From Spirosoma endophyticum (lineage in GTDB: Bacteria > Bacteroidota > Bacteroidia > Cytophagales > Spirosomataceae), in the NCBI RefSeq assembly GCF_900112365.1, contig NZ_FOLQ01000017.1:1-64000 (forward strand): a DNA stretch of 64,000 nucleotides, in the 5' to 3' direction. The notes under the pieces are model-generated. The model searched no databases. It was not told the DNA's origin and saw only the letters and a list, made by a program, of their open reading frames with translations. Shown here piece by piece: positions 27,867 to 37,697 of this stretch (position 1 is the first letter of the stretch; each line of letters opens with the position of its first letter). The translations under genes and the position numbers were made by a program.

Positions 27867-28174
27867 CTAGCCATTTACCCAGTGAAGCACATCGGCTTTC
27901 TATCTGCGTCTTTCTTTATCTTACAACGCTGGGTCACCAAAGCGGTTTGTTTTTATTCGAAAAGCAGACGTTAGCCGGGTCCCGGTAAATTCCTGAAATG
28001 ATCAATTCCTGATACGAATCGACTATTGCCAAAGCAGCCATGTACACTCATTAACGATACGGGTAGTCCGTGGGCAATGGCACCGGGAGCAGAATAACCC
28101 GATAGGATTCGTGCAACATATAATCTACCTCTCAATCAATAAGTACAACCAACTTCTTCTCAACATAAAAGTCA
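27867..28174. other. Gene-free stretch before the receiver gene
   Basis: These 308 bases contain no open frame of protein-like composition. A -10-like TATAAT lies near 28120 and could serve the receiver gene that begins at 28175, but there is no supporting upstream box that I can identify. Confidence 0.4.
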
Positions 28175-28654
28175 ATGACAAAGATCGCCACACCAAGACG
28201 CCGAAAGCAACGCCAGATACCGATTATGGTTGTTGAAGATAATGCGGATCAATGGCTCATTATCCGTTCCGCGCTGACGCAGTGTTTTCCAGAAGTGAAT
28301 CCTGTTTGGGTAAATAATACGGCCCAGATGATAACGTATCTGGAAACCAATGCACAGGATGCCAGCAAATGCCCGAGATTGATTTTAGCCGATCTGTACT
28401 TACCCCGCCGGGAAGATGGCTGGGCCTTACTGGACTTTATTGGCAAGTATAATTTCGAACGAAAGCCACAGGTCATCATCCTGAGTGCCTCTCAGGACAG
28501 CGAAGACATTGCCAAATCCTATACATATAACATTGCTTCCTACATTGTTAAGCCGGGTACCTACCACCAATGGCTGAACTGCTTTTATACCTTCCGGCGC
28601 TACTGGTGGGAAGTCGTTTCGCTGCCGCTGATTAGCCAAAATTCTGATTTATAA
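28175..28654 (+). CDS. Single-domain response regulator (receiver only)
   Basis: The 159-residue protein is one receiver domain. Acidic residues (VVEDNADQ, 20-25), phosphoacceptor Asp73 (LILADLYLP), Ser in IILSAS and Lys in IVKPGTYHQW are all present. There is no output domain, so it would pass a phosphate or interact with a partner, as Rcp1-type regulators do. The ending RRYWWEVVSLP is shared in style with the receiver at 46556 (IYWLGVVRLP), so the two are paralogues. It lies 12 nt before a large secreted protein gene, and the two are probably cotranscribed. No kinase gene is adjacent. Confidence 0.88.
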   Translation: MTKIATPRRRKQRQIPIMVVEDNADQWLIIRSALTQCFPEVNPVWVNNTAQMITYLETNAQDASKCPRLILADLYLPRREDGWALLDFIGKYNFERKPQVIILSASQDSEDIAKSYTYNIASYIVKPGTYHQWLNCFYTFRRYWWEVVSLPLISQNSDL

Positions 28655-28666
28655 TTACGCGTTCAA

Positions 28667-31600
28667 GTGAGTAACCGAGTCGTACTACGTTGGAGTCTTA
28701 CACTATATGTGTTACTCACGATGTATTCAGTAAACGTTGCCCAAACAACGTATTATGTTGCCAGCACAGGCAATGACAGCAGCGATGGCCGGTCAACGGC
28801 CAGACCGCTACAAAGCCTGGACAAAGTTAATAGTTTGTCGTTACAGCCGGGGGACGCTGTTCTGTTCCGCCGGGGTGATACCTTCCGGGGAACGCTAAAA
28901 ATCCGGCAATCTGGTTCATCAAGCCAGGCCATTGTTTATGATGCCTATGACAATGGACCAAAACCTACCCTGGCTGGCTCGGTGGCCGTTACTACCTGGT
29001 CGAACATGGGGGGCAATATTTGGCAGGCTACTTGTTCAGCCTGTGGCAGCAGTGTCACAGGGCTCTATGACAAGGCTGTCTCCTTACCTTTGGGACGTTA
29101 CCCCAATCCTGATGCACCTAATAAGGGAACGCTCACGATTTCGTCTCATACCGAAAAATACCAACTGGTTAGTCAGGATCATTTATCCCGGAACTGGCAG
29201 GGGGCCGAGGTAGTCATGGTGCCAACGGCCTGGATCATCGACCGGGCCATTGTGAGTGAACAGAACGGCGACGTCCTGAACTTGCTGAATACATCAACAT
29301 ATTATCTTAAAGATGGCTCTCCTTTTTTCTTCCAGAATCATCCCGCTACCCTGGATCGTAATGGCGAATGGTCGTATGAGCCAGCCACTAAACGGTTTCA
29401 GCTTTACGATGATACCGGCAATCTTACCAGGCAGACACTAACAGCCACTGTTCTGGATCGTGCGGTAGATATGGCTAACGTCTCCAACATTAAGTTGGCC
29501 AACCTGAATTTGAGTCAAACACTCCATACCAGCCTCTATGCGACGAACGTGTCGAACGTGGCTATGAGCAAGCTCGACATAACCGATGCCGGTGAAGATG
29601 GTATTATGATTGACGGGTTTGGCAGGAACCTGTCTCTGACCAATAGTACCCTCCTCGACATTAATAATAATGCCATACAAATTACGGGTTATGACTCCGT
29701 CAGTTTACGGTCAAATGCCATTCGTCATATTGGAGCGGTAGCCGGGCGAGGCAAAAGCGGAGATGGTACGTATAACGGGCTGCAATTGAGATCTAATTCG
29801 AACGTACTGGTTGCCAACAACGTGATCGATAGCATTGGTTACACGGGCATTACGTTCGGCAGTCAGGCCACCATCCGGCAGAATGTCATCTCTAATTACT
29901 GCATTTGTAAAATTGACGGCGGAGGAATTTACGGCTGGAACGGCGATAGGTCGGCCATGTCGGATGTACATATCCTCTCTAACATTATCTACACCAGTCC
30001 TAACGTACGGGGCAACTATTTTGCGGCAGACTACTCCATCGGTATCTTTCTGGATGATTGTGTGGAGAACGTATCCATACAAAATAACACAATATTCGGC
30101 AACACCCAGTGGGGCGCCTTTCTCCACGGAGCAACGGGCATCACCTTCACCGATAATACGCTGTTCGATAATTCGGCTGCGCAACTGGTGGTGTATCATA
30201 ATGGAGGAGTTTGCCCAATCCGAAACGATGTGATCAAGCGGAATGTCTTTGTTAGCAAATTGGCTTCCCAGTTAGCAGGCCAGTATGAATCCAATGCGGA
30301 TGATTTACTGCAATACGGTGTGATCGATTCTAACTATTATGCCCGCCCGTTCAATGACACCAATTTAATCTGGGGTAGTATTAACTCCTATCAGGCAGGG
30401 GCTTATTCACTTACCGGATGGCAACGTTTTTCCGGCCAGGATCTTCATTCCCGCAGTAGCCCCATTACGTATCAACCGTATAAAAACGAGGGGTCTGGTG
30501 GTACCACTCGCTTCGCCAGTAGTTTCGACACGGGCAGCGATGGCTGGTCCTTACTCTATAGCCGGTACAATAATGGGGTGGTCACTCAGGATAACAGCAG
30601 CCAACTGGATGCAGGAGCGCTCCGTATCGGTTTTGCGAGTCCATCGGGCCAAACCAATTCCTATATGCAGGCTGGTCGATACGTTGGTGACCTACGGGTC
30701 GGCAAAGCCTACGTCCTCCGGTTTGATGCGGTGGCAGCTGGTGCCGTATCGGTGCTGGTGTATCTACGACAAAATGGGCCGCCTTTTCAAGAGTATGACA
30801 GGCGCTATACCCTGCAACTGAGTCCAACCCGTACCAGCTACGAGTTGCCCTTCACGGTGTCAGGCAGTGGGCTGGATGCTGTTGTTTTGCTACAGCTTGA
30901 CGGGGAAGGCCCTACCTGCTGGCTCGACAATGTTCGTTTTCAGGAAGATGTACCTATCCAAAATAATCCGGATGACTTTATCAAATTGTTTTATAACCCG
31001 ACCCTAAAAGATAGTCTTATTACGTTATCGAGTGCCTATCGGGATGTGAAAAACCAGGTTTATACTCAGTCCTTTGTCCTTAGGCCCTTTACCTCAGTAG
31101 TTCTATTTAAAGATACGCTGCCCGTATCCCAGGCTGATCTGAGTCTTTCGCTACTCGCTGCGAAACGGGTGGTAGAGGTTAATGAATCCCTCGCGATCCG
31201 GCTTCGGGTCAGCAATCAAAGTAATACTCAGGCGGCCCTGGCCCGATGGACATATCGATTGCCAGCGAATCTGCAGTTCATTGATACAAACGGGCAAGTT
31301 TATCGCGATAACGTTATGACGGGAACGGTACACCAGCTGCCCCCGCTGGCCGACACTACCTTTACGATACTGGTCAGGCCAACAGCGGCCGGGCTGTTCC
31401 GAACAGCAGCTCAACTAACAACGGCTACCTCGCCCGACCCTGATAGTACGCCCAATTCGGGTACGGCCGATGGAGAAGACGACGCAGGATCAGTCGATTT
31501 TCGTGTATCTGGACCAGGGACACCTGTATTTGAGTCGCCCAATCCGAACCAGCGGTTACTTCCCGGCGTGGTGTCCAATCAGCCGACACCGATCCCCAAC

Positions 31601-31984
31601 CAGGCCGACCTTAGTTTGCGAATGGACGTGACCAATCGAGTCCCCGCTGTGGGCGAGATTATTACGTTCACGATTTATGTGAGTAATGCAGGTGGACAGA
31701 CGGCGGATAGGGTTCATCTGGAAAACCAGCTACCCGATGGTTTTGAGTTGGTAAAAGCAACCGGCTGGACAGCGAACGGGCGGTTACTCACCATTACATT
31801 GACTAACATTACCGCCAATAATACCGTGAGTCTGCCCATTCAGGCGCGCTTGATCACACCGGGTCACTGGATCGATCGAGCCCAGGTCAGCGAAACAACC
31901 ATTGATGATCCCGATTCGATACCGGGCAATGGCTTTGCCAATGGCGAAGACGACCAGGCACAGATTGATCTTCGGAGTAAATAA
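28667..31984 (+). CDS. Large secreted right-handed beta-helix protein with two DUF11-like repeats
   Basis: The 1105-residue protein has a signal peptide, then TTYYVASTGNDSSDGRS, the usual opening of secreted beta-helix (pectate-lyase-like) proteins. A beta-helix spans about residues 30-560 (LSNIIYTSPNVRG, VSIQNNTIFGNTQWGAFLHG). A carbohydrate-binding-like sandwich follows at about 620-770. Two DUF11-like repeats begin with ADLSLSLLAAKRVVEV and ADLSLRMDVTNRVPAV. Each ends in an acidic DPDS.P.NG.A.GEDD segment that could bind calcium. It is likely a surface polysaccharide lyase or binding protein. The start is GTG, 12 nt after the receiver gene. No C-terminal sorting domain is evident. Confidence 0.83.
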   Translation: MSNRVVLRWSLTLYVLLTMYSVNVAQTTYYVASTGNDSSDGRSTARPLQSLDKVNSLSLQPGDAVLFRRGDTFRGTLKIRQSGSSSQAIVYDAYDNGPKPTLAGSVAVTTWSNMGGNIWQATCSACGSSVTGLYDKAVSLPLGRYPNPDAPNKGTLTISSHTEKYQLVSQDHLSRNWQGAEVVMVPTAWIIDRAIVSEQNGDVLNLLNTSTYYLKDGSPFFFQNHPATLDRNGEWSYEPATKRFQLYDDTGNLTRQTLTATVLDRAVDMANVSNIKLANLNLSQTLHTSLYATNVSNVAMSKLDITDAGEDGIMIDGFGRNLSLTNSTLLDINNNAIQITGYDSVSLRSNAIRHIGAVAGRGKSGDGTYNGLQLRSNSNVLVANNVIDSIGYTGITFGSQATIRQNVISNYCICKIDGGGIYGWNGDRSAMSDVHILSNIIYTSPNVRGNYFAADYSIGIFLDDCVENVSIQNNTIFGNTQWGAFLHGATGITFTDNTLFDNSAAQLVVYHNGGVCPIRNDVIKRNVFVSKLASQLAGQYESNADDLLQYGVIDSNYYARPFNDTNLIWGSINSYQAGAYSLTGWQRFSGQDLHSRSSPITYQPYKNEGSGGTTRFASSFDTGSDGWSLLYSRYNNGVVTQDNSSQLDAGALRIGFASPSGQTNSYMQAGRYVGDLRVGKAYVLRFDAVAAGAVSVLVYLRQNGPPFQEYDRRYTLQLSPTRTSYELPFTVSGSGLDAVVLLQLDGEGPTCWLDNVRFQEDVPIQNNPDDFIKLFYNPTLKDSLITLSSAYRDVKNQVYTQSFVLRPFTSVVLFKDTLPVSQADLSLSLLAAKRVVEVNESLAIRLRVSNQSNTQAALARWTYRLPANLQFIDTNGQVYRDNVMTGTVHQLPPLADTTFTILVRPTAAGLFRTAAQLTTATSPDPDSTPNSGTADGEDDAGSVDFRVSGPGTPVFESPNPNQRLLPGVVSNQPTPIPNQADLSLRMDVTNRVPAVGEIITFTIYVSNAGGQTADRVHLENQLPDGFELVKATGWTANGRLLTITLTNITANNTVSLPIQARLITPGHWIDRAQVSETTIDDPDSIPGNGFANGEDDQAQIDLRSK

Positions 31985-32077
31985 CGGGTTATATAATCCT
32001 TCAAAGAAGCCACTGGAAACCTGGTTAAGCCTGGTACGTGCGCTAGTAAACATTTGCAACCTACAGTAAACTACATT

Positions 32078-33115
32078 ATGGTGAAACCTCGCCAAACCTC
32101 AATTGATTATATGAAAGGTGGGCTTGTTATTGGTATGGTCCTGGCTCATGCGCTGCAACTGTTAAGCAAACCCACCGGCCTATTCTGGCTATTTTCAACC
32201 ACCATTAATCTGATTACTTTTTCGGGGTTTTTCTTCTGCTTCGGCTACGTTTTCTTTCTCTCTTATCTGACCAAACCGTTTGCTGACGTAAAAACGAAAA
32301 TGGCTAAAACCGCCATCAAGTCATTATTTGCGTATTATCTGTCAGGATTCTCAGCTTATCTATTGCTTAGTCCCCGCTTTCTGGGAAAGCCTTACCCGAT
32401 TACCCTTGATGAAATCCTGCAATTGATTACGTTTAGTAAAGTAGCCTGGTTTTCGGAGTTCCTGCTCACGTTTTTTTTAATTACCGGTCTGGTATTGGTT
32501 TTCTTTAAGGGGTTTAGACAATTGGCACATTCCCCCATGACTACGCTCTGTTTGGGGCTGGTCTGTTTGCTAACGGCCTATTTGCTGCCGACTGATTTGA
32601 TCGTACCCCAGCCAATGGCACTGCTCATTGGTACTAAAAATTATTTTATTTTCCCGGTTGTCCAATACCTGCCTATTTTCCTGATCGGCATTTACTTCTC
32701 GAACTATGAAGTAGGTTGGAATCGGACAGTTCTGGCTCTATCCCTGTTTGCCACTGGGTTGTTGGTAAGTTATTATGTTTCGCATCAGGCTATGCCCGCC
32801 GAGTTTTTGCCCTCTGTGTATTGGCTGGTCGGTTCATACGGCATCCTCTATGGATACTACGTAGCGGCAAAATGGCTGGAGCATCGACCTAACCCCCTAA
32901 ACTGGCTCCTGTCCATTGGCAGAAATACCTTATTTTACCTGCTTGTGAGCAACTTTATTCTTTTCGCGCTGAGTAATCACATCCAGACTAAGCCTGAGAT
33001 AGCCTTCCTGATAGGGGCAATTACGTTACTGATAATTACCTTCTTATTCAGCTTACTGACTCAATCGCCCAAGACACATAGTGAGACTCAAGTCAGGAGT
33101 GTTCCAATTCTTTAA
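32078..33115 (+). CDS. Acyltransferase-3-like integral membrane protein
   Basis: The 345-residue protein has about ten membrane helices and starts RQTSIDYMKGGLVIGMVLAHALQL. This fits the (R)xxxiDxlKGi.i..VV..H opening of acyltransferase family 3 (OafA/WecH-like), with the conserved His in the first helix. Such enzymes O-acetylate or succinylate polysaccharides at the membrane. It could modify the polymer handled by the upstream beta-helix protein. I start at ATG 32078 because the upstream TTG adds an unlikely extension. It is 93 nt after the large secreted protein gene on the same strand. Confidence 0.8.
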   Translation: MVKPRQTSIDYMKGGLVIGMVLAHALQLLSKPTGLFWLFSTTINLITFSGFFFCFGYVFFLSYLTKPFADVKTKMAKTAIKSLFAYYLSGFSAYLLLSPRFLGKPYPITLDEILQLITFSKVAWFSEFLLTFFLITGLVLVFFKGFRQLAHSPMTTLCLGLVCLLTAYLLPTDLIVPQPMALLIGTKNYFIFPVVQYLPIFLIGIYFSNYEVGWNRTVLALSLFATGLLVSYYVSHQAMPAEFLPSVYWLVGSYGILYGYYVAAKWLEHRPNPLNWLLSIGRNTLFYLLVSNFILFALSNHIQTKPEIAFLIGAITLLIITFLFSLLTQSPKTHSETQVRSVPIL

Positions 33116-33369
33116 TATAAGTGACTTGGGAGACACGGGAGCTTCTGCCCGAATGGAAACACTCGACTGAAGAGGAGAAGTTCTGTCCGGTCCACTAGCT
33201 GATCTTAAATCCCCATACACTACCGAGGGCACCGATGGTGTTAATCGTATTACGTTTCCACTCCAACAACGCTCACCGATTACTCAATCTTGTATCGGTT
33301 TAATGGCGTCTGTATTGTATTCTTGCCTCGCTTTTCGCCTTTCCTGATCAGTAACCTCAAAAATGCCAC

Positions 33370-33738
33370 ATGGATACTACCCTCAACTCTATACATATGA
33401 AGAATGTAAGGGTTGGTAACCACCCCTTTATGGATCAGTCTCTCATCGCTAAAATCAACTCAGCCAACGTAGCGCTTCAGCAGTTGCAACCCATCAATGG
33501 GCCTACTGCTTTGATCGTGAGCTACGTACAAATCAAAACATTCTGTCTGGACTTGTTGCAAGCCAATCCAGATAACCCGTCTTTCATTCAGGCTTTCGAT
33601 ATGCTGAATGAAGCAAATTGGAAAATAGCGAGTCCCATGCTGGATTTCTACGAAAGCAAACGAGTGAAGTCTTACCAGGAGGCTTTCAGTCAACTCAAAG
33701 CGACAACACAGGCAGCGGTGACGGTACTGACTCAATAA
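33370..33738 (+). CDS. Small helical protein of unknown function
   Basis: I do not recognise this 122-residue protein. It has no signal peptide or membrane segment. The sequence is mostly helical, with Leu/Ala/Gln-rich stretches (ANVALQQLQPINGPTALIVSYVQ; SYQEAFSQLKATTQAAVTVL). It could form a helical bundle. The 254 bases upstream contain no other gene. Its stop lies 34 nt from the end of the convergent response-regulator gene. Codon use and frame length support a real gene, but its function is open. Confidence 0.6.
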   Translation: MDTTLNSIHMKNVRVGNHPFMDQSLIAKINSANVALQQLQPINGPTALIVSYVQIKTFCLDLLQANPDNPSFIQAFDMLNEANWKIASPMLDFYESKRVKSYQEAFSQLKATTQAAVTVLTQ

Positions 33739-33772
33739 GTATCTTCTATTCTCTATCGGCTGCGAACGGGTC

Positions 33773-34567
33773 TCATTTTCCCATCCATTCCTTAAAGGGC
33801 GTCAGCTTTTCCCGGCTGACAATGACCTCTTTATCGATCGCTGGTTTGAGTTTCAGGGCCAGTCGGTTGCCGAGATAAGTTTGAATGTGATCGACGCTGT
33901 TGATGGCTACCAGAAATGAACGGCTCACCCGAAAAAACTGATTGGGGTCCAGCATATCTTCCAGTTCATCCAGGCTGTAATCGATCACCATCTTTTTGCC
34001 GTCAATAGTCCTGAACTGGTTCATGCGGTTATCGGTGAAGAAGTAGGCAATCTGGTGGGTGTCTATCGACATCAGCTTGTTGGCGTACTGGACCAGAAAC
34101 CGTTGCCGGTATTCTTTCGGATGAAGCTGTTTCTGGAGATCTTTTACCAGGTTTCCGATCGTCAGCGACGTTTCGGCCCCCGTTGGCTGATAACGGGCTT
34201 TCAGGCTATGGAATTTATCGAAGGATGCCCGTAGTTCGTCCTTCTGAACGGGTTTGAGCAGGTAGTCGATGCTGTTGACTTTGAAGGCCTTAATGGCATA
34301 TTCGTCATAAGACGTCGTGAATATGACCATGACGTTCACAGTAATTTCCTCAAAGATCTGGAAGCTTTGTCCGTCGGCGAGTTCGATATCCATCAGAATC
34401 AGGTCGGGGGCAGCGGGCTGTCCCGACCCATTGGCGCGAAGCCAGGCTACGGTTTCCCGAACGCTGCAGGTGACGCCAACGACGGTCGCTGATGGGTCAA
34501 CAATGGCCACGGTTTTGATGAGCTTTTTAGCCGCCATGTCTTCATCTTCAACAATCAGAATGTTCAT
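33773..34567 (-). CDS. LytTR-family response regulator
   Basis: The 264-residue protein has an N-terminal receiver (VEDEDMAAKKL; phosphoacceptor Asp60 in LILMDIELADG; Lys in YLLKPVQ). A C-terminal LytTR DNA-binding domain starts near residue 150 (FLVQYANKLMSIDTHQIAYFF; FFRVSRSFLVAINSVDHI; IVSREKLTPFKEWM). It pairs with the sensor kinase encoded 21 nt upstream, and together they form an AlgR/LytS-type two-component system. Such pairs are common in Bacteroidota and often control nearby or surface genes. The target is not evident. Confidence 0.95.
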   Translation of the reverse strand: MNILIVEDEDMAAKKLIKTVAIVDPSATVVGVTCSVRETVAWLRANGSGQPAAPDLILMDIELADGQSFQIFEEITVNVMVIFTTSYDEYAIKAFKVNSIDYLLKPVQKDELRASFDKFHSLKARYQPTGAETSLTIGNLVKDLQKQLHPKEYRQRFLVQYANKLMSIDTHQIAYFFTDNRMNQFRTIDGKKMVIDYSLDELEDMLDPNQFFRVSRSFLVAINSVDHIQTYLGNRLALKLKPAIDKEVIVSREKLTPFKEWMGK

Positions 34568-34588
34568 AGTGAGGAATTGATAAAAGCC

Positions 34589-35626
34589 TTACAAATAAGC
34601 GCCCGGACTTCCGGCTGTCATAAGCGGAATCGTTACGGCAAATTCGTTCCCTGTCTCCCGAACCAGAATGTCGCGTTGCTTGAGCAGTCGGAATTTTGTA
34701 GCAATGTTGAGCAAGCCAATTTGCGTGGACGGTATATGCTGAGGTCTCTTTTGCAGATTATTCTTAACCGTAAGCAGGCCATCTGGCTGCGTCCTGATTT
34801 CTACGATCAGCGGCTGTGTTTTTTCTATTACGTTATGCTTAACGGCATTTTCGATGAGTAGCTGCAAGGTCAAAGACGGCAGCAGATACGTTTCGTAATG
34901 CGGCTCGATTGCCAGTTTTAACTGCAGACTATCGCCGTATCGGGTCTTGAGTAAGTGAAAATAGGAGCGGATAAACTGAAGTTCCGTCGTTAAACTGGTT
35001 AGTTCGTGCTCATTGGTACGTAGCAGGTAGCGATAAACTTTGCAGAGTTCGTCCAGAAATTCCTCGGCCTTATCGGCATCGTCGCCAATGAGGTAGGACA
35101 ACGTATTGAGGCTATTGAACAAAAAATGGGGATTGACCTGCTGTTTCAGGCTGTCCAGCTGCGTTTGCAGATTTTCTTTTTTTAGCGCTTCCGCTTCCTT
35201 CTCGGATTTAATAAGCCGGTCGAAATAGTACACCGCTTCCTGAGCCCCTACAATCAGGACGCTGGTCAGCAGCGCACCCGGTATCGAATTGACGTAAGCC
35301 GAAACGGGGTAGGGGGTGTGAAAATCGAGGCTATCGACGACGATCATATCCAGCCAGTCGATCAGAATAGACGATACCCAGCAGACCAGCAGTATTAGTA
35401 GTATGCGCTTTCGGGTCTGAGAAAGGTGCGGATACCAGTGCCGAAACTTTCCCATAATCCAGCGGTTTGTTTCCCAGGTAAGCGCCGTTAATAACAGAAA
35501 CTCAATGAAGTACTTGAGGGTATCCAGGCCAATCGGTTTAACGAAGACCTGGTAGGAATATAGATCGAGTAGCAGCAGCAGGCTGATGCCGCTAATGCGA
35601 ATCCACCGATCATTAACCTCGTTCAA
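34589..35626 (-). CDS. LytS/YehU-type sensor histidine kinase
   Basis: The 345-residue protein has about four N-terminal membrane helices (within residues 10-135) and a short coiled-coil linker. The His_kinase domain has LDSLKQQVNPHFLFNSLNTLSYLI, with His167 as the likely phosphorylated residue. The HATPase part includes LTLQLLIENAVKHNV and TQIGLLNIATKFRLL. It would phosphorylate the LytTR regulator encoded immediately downstream (21 nt). Only TTG at 35626 fits the reading frame as a start. No periplasmic sensor domain of note is present, so the signal is probably sensed in the membrane. Confidence 0.93.
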   Translation of the reverse strand: MNEVNDRWIRISGISLLLLLDLYSYQVFVKPIGLDTLKYFIEFLLLTALTWETNRWIMGKFRHWYPHLSQTRKRILLILLVCWVSSILIDWLDMIVVDSLDFHTPYPVSAYVNSIPGALLTSVLIVGAQEAVYYFDRLIKSEKEAEALKKENLQTQLDSLKQQVNPHFLFNSLNTLSYLIGDDADKAEEFLDELCKVYRYLLRTNEHELTSLTTELQFIRSYFHLLKTRYGDSLQLKLAIEPHYETYLLPSLTLQLLIENAVKHNVIEKTQPLIVEIRTQPDGLLTVKNNLQKRPQHIPSTQIGLLNIATKFRLLKQRDILVRETGNEFAVTIPLMTAGSPGAYL

Positions 35627-35748
35627 GTGATGTCTTGTTTAGGGTTACTTCTTGTATACCAAAGATATACGTAGCACCCCCAACCACACAAGGTCATTGG
35701 GCTGACTTGTCTAAAAGTAAGGCTGAACTGCGTGAGATACGGGTTCAA

Positions 35749-36537
35749 TTATACCGTGGCAACGGCTCTTTCTGCGCTAATCCTGTAAACCGGCGTTTCC
35801 TGGTGGCGGGACGCGACAACGATTTCGGTCTGATCGGAGCAGGGAGCAAACATAGCCCTGATCAAATCCGGGCAATTATTGTCTTTCGATAAATGAGAAA
35901 GCAACACATGACTCATAAAGGAAGGACGATGCGTGATGAACATATCCAGCGCCTGCTGATTGGAAAGATGGCCTTTTCCACCCCGAATACGCTGCTTGAG
36001 GAAATAAGGATATCGACCTTTTTCCAACAACTCATCATCATAATTGGCCTCCAGAAAGGCCGCGTGACATTGGCTGAAATGCTGAATAACATGTTCGCAG
36101 GGAGCGCCAATATCCGTAAACACGCCCACTTTGGTGCCCTGAAAATCAATCAAAAAGCTGTGTGGGTCGCTGGCATCGTGAAATTTAGGAAAAGCGGTAA
36201 CGGATAGCTCACCAATCCAGACCGGTTCATAGGCCTGAAACGAGCGAATTGGAAAGGAGGCCCGGGGTAAGCGGGTATTCTGCAGCGTTTTGCTGGTAAT
36301 GAAAACGGGCAGTTTGTACTTGACGGCTAGTTGGGTAATGCCACTGATATGATCGCTGTGTTCGTGTGAAACGAAAATAGCTTTCACCGTTTGAAGCGAT
36401 AGACCCAGGCGCTGCATGCGCATTTCGGTTTGCCGGCAGGAGAGGCCAGCGTCGATCAAAACCGCTTCCCGCTCATTGCCAATGTAATAGCAGTTGCCGT
36501 TGCTGCCTGAATTCAGTGAGGTAATAAACACGTGCAT
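35749..36537 (-). CDS. MBL-fold metallo-hydrolase, WalJ/YycJ-like
   Basis: The 262-residue protein begins MHVFITSLNSGSNGNCYYIG, the opening of the WalJ/YycJ group. The metal site is HEHSDHISG, and later ligands are visible in FPKFHDASDPHSF, VGVFTDIG and LLSHLSKDNN. It is expected to be a cytoplasmic two-metal phosphodiesterase or exonuclease. I reject the 26-residue upstream extension (ATG 36615) because the family N-terminus begins exactly at ATG 36537. It sits alone, about 120 nt from the kinase gene and divergent from the ferritin-like gene. Confidence 0.92.
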   Translation of the reverse strand: MHVFITSLNSGSNGNCYYIGNEREAVLIDAGLSCRQTEMRMQRLGLSLQTVKAIFVSHEHSDHISGITQLAVKYKLPVFITSKTLQNTRLPRASFPIRSFQAYEPVWIGELSVTAFPKFHDASDPHSFLIDFQGTKVGVFTDIGAPCEHVIQHFSQCHAAFLEANYDDELLEKGRYPYFLKQRIRGGKGHLSNQQALDMFITHRPSFMSHVLLSHLSKDNNCPDLIRAMFAPCSDQTEIVVASRHQETPVYRISAERAVATV

Positions 36538-36792
36538 ATGAGTACAAAGAAACGGTTTTTTAGGCAATGTTTTCAGTGGTTCATGGGTCGAACTGGCGAT
36601 ATTCTGAGCCTGCATCTCTCTCGGCTTTTGGGTTATTGTGGGGATGGGTGAGGAATACTCTACAAAATCTGTGGAAAAGCATATACACTACGTAGTGGCG
36701 AAAGTCTGTAAGTGACAGGCTATCAGGATATGGCATGATTTTGGCCTAAAAGTGGATATAATTCAACGTTAAACCTTAAACCAACAAGTGAC

Positions 36793-37470
36793 ATGGCTTC
36801 TTTAGGAAATCAAATCGCCAATTTTTTCAGTGGTAATGACGATGACACCCGGGAAGGGCTGCACGGCCTTTTTGTCAATGAATTACAGGGGATATACTAT
36901 GCTGAGAAACAGGCAGTTGACGCACTTGGCGAGCAAGCCGATGCTGCCACAACAGATGAGGTAAGAAATGCATTTTTGCAACATCAGGAAGAAACCCGCC
37001 TACAGGTCAGCCGCCTTGAGAGTGTGTTCCAGAGTGTAGGTGTTGATGCCGACGAAAAAACATGCGCGGCTATTGACGGACTGGTGGATGATGCCCAGCA
37101 AGTTGTATCCGACACAGAGTCTGGTTCACTGACGCGGGATGCCGGGCTGATTATTGCCGGACAGAAAATTGAACACCATGAAATTGCCGCATATGGATCG
37201 GTTGTAACGCTGGCGAATGTGCTGGGCTACACCGATGCTGCCCGCCTGTTGCAACAGACACTTGACGAAGAAAAAAACACGGATAGAAAGCTGACTCAAC
37301 TCGCTGAATCGTTCATTAATCAGCGGGCGGCATCGGAAGATGATAATACGTCGTCTGGTTCCAATCAGTACAGTGATAATGTAGTCAATCCAGATGGTAC
37401 CCGCTATGGCAATACGAGCTATGGCGCTGACAGTGATGCTACATTATTAGGTGGCTCACGGGTGGTGTAA
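36793..37470 (+). CDS. Ferritin-like DUF892 (YciE/YciF-type) protein
   Basis: The 225-residue protein has a four-helix ferritin-like fold. LFVNELQGIYYAEKQAVDAL, HQEETRLQVSRLESVF, AGQKIEHHEIAAYGSV and TLDEEKNTDRKLTQLAE supply the Glu/His metal ligands in the expected ExxH-type pairs. The family is linked to stress resistance. The last 50 residues are a Ser/Asn/Gly-rich tail without clear structure (SSGSNQYSDNVVNPDGTRYG). The tail resembles in composition the small acidic protein at 41851 (DRTNYGNGDS). An excellent terminator follows. Confidence 0.9.
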   Translation: MASLGNQIANFFSGNDDDTREGLHGLFVNELQGIYYAEKQAVDALGEQADAATTDEVRNAFLQHQEETRLQVSRLESVFQSVGVDADEKTCAAIDGLVDDAQQVVSDTESGSLTRDAGLIIAGQKIEHHEIAAYGSVVTLANVLGYTDAARLLQQTLDEEKNTDRKLTQLAESFINQRAASEDDNTSSGSNQYSDNVVNPDGTRYGNTSYGADSDATLLGGSRVV

Positions 37471-37495
37471 GGCAACCAGTAACATACATAATAGC

Positions 37496-37531
37496 AAAAG
37501 CGGCATCCCAACTTTGGGGTGCCGCTTTTTT
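37496..37531 (+). terminator. Rho-independent terminator of the ferritin-like gene
   Basis: AAAAGCGGCATCCCA (37496-37510) pairs with TGGGGTGCCGCTTTT (37515-37529) with one G-U pair and a 4-nt loop, and runs into T residues. It lies 26 nt after the stop. Confidence 0.93.
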
Positions 37532-37697
37532 AGCCTAAATAGTTGTTGGTAAACGGCTGATAAATAGCCAAAAATAGCAATTGATTTACCTAGGCATTGG
37601 CGATTTTGCAGAATAAAATTTTGTAAAATGAGGTCAATGCCAGTGTGTTAGTTGTATTTTCCCGTATCTTTACGGCCCTGAAACAATCGCTCAGTAT

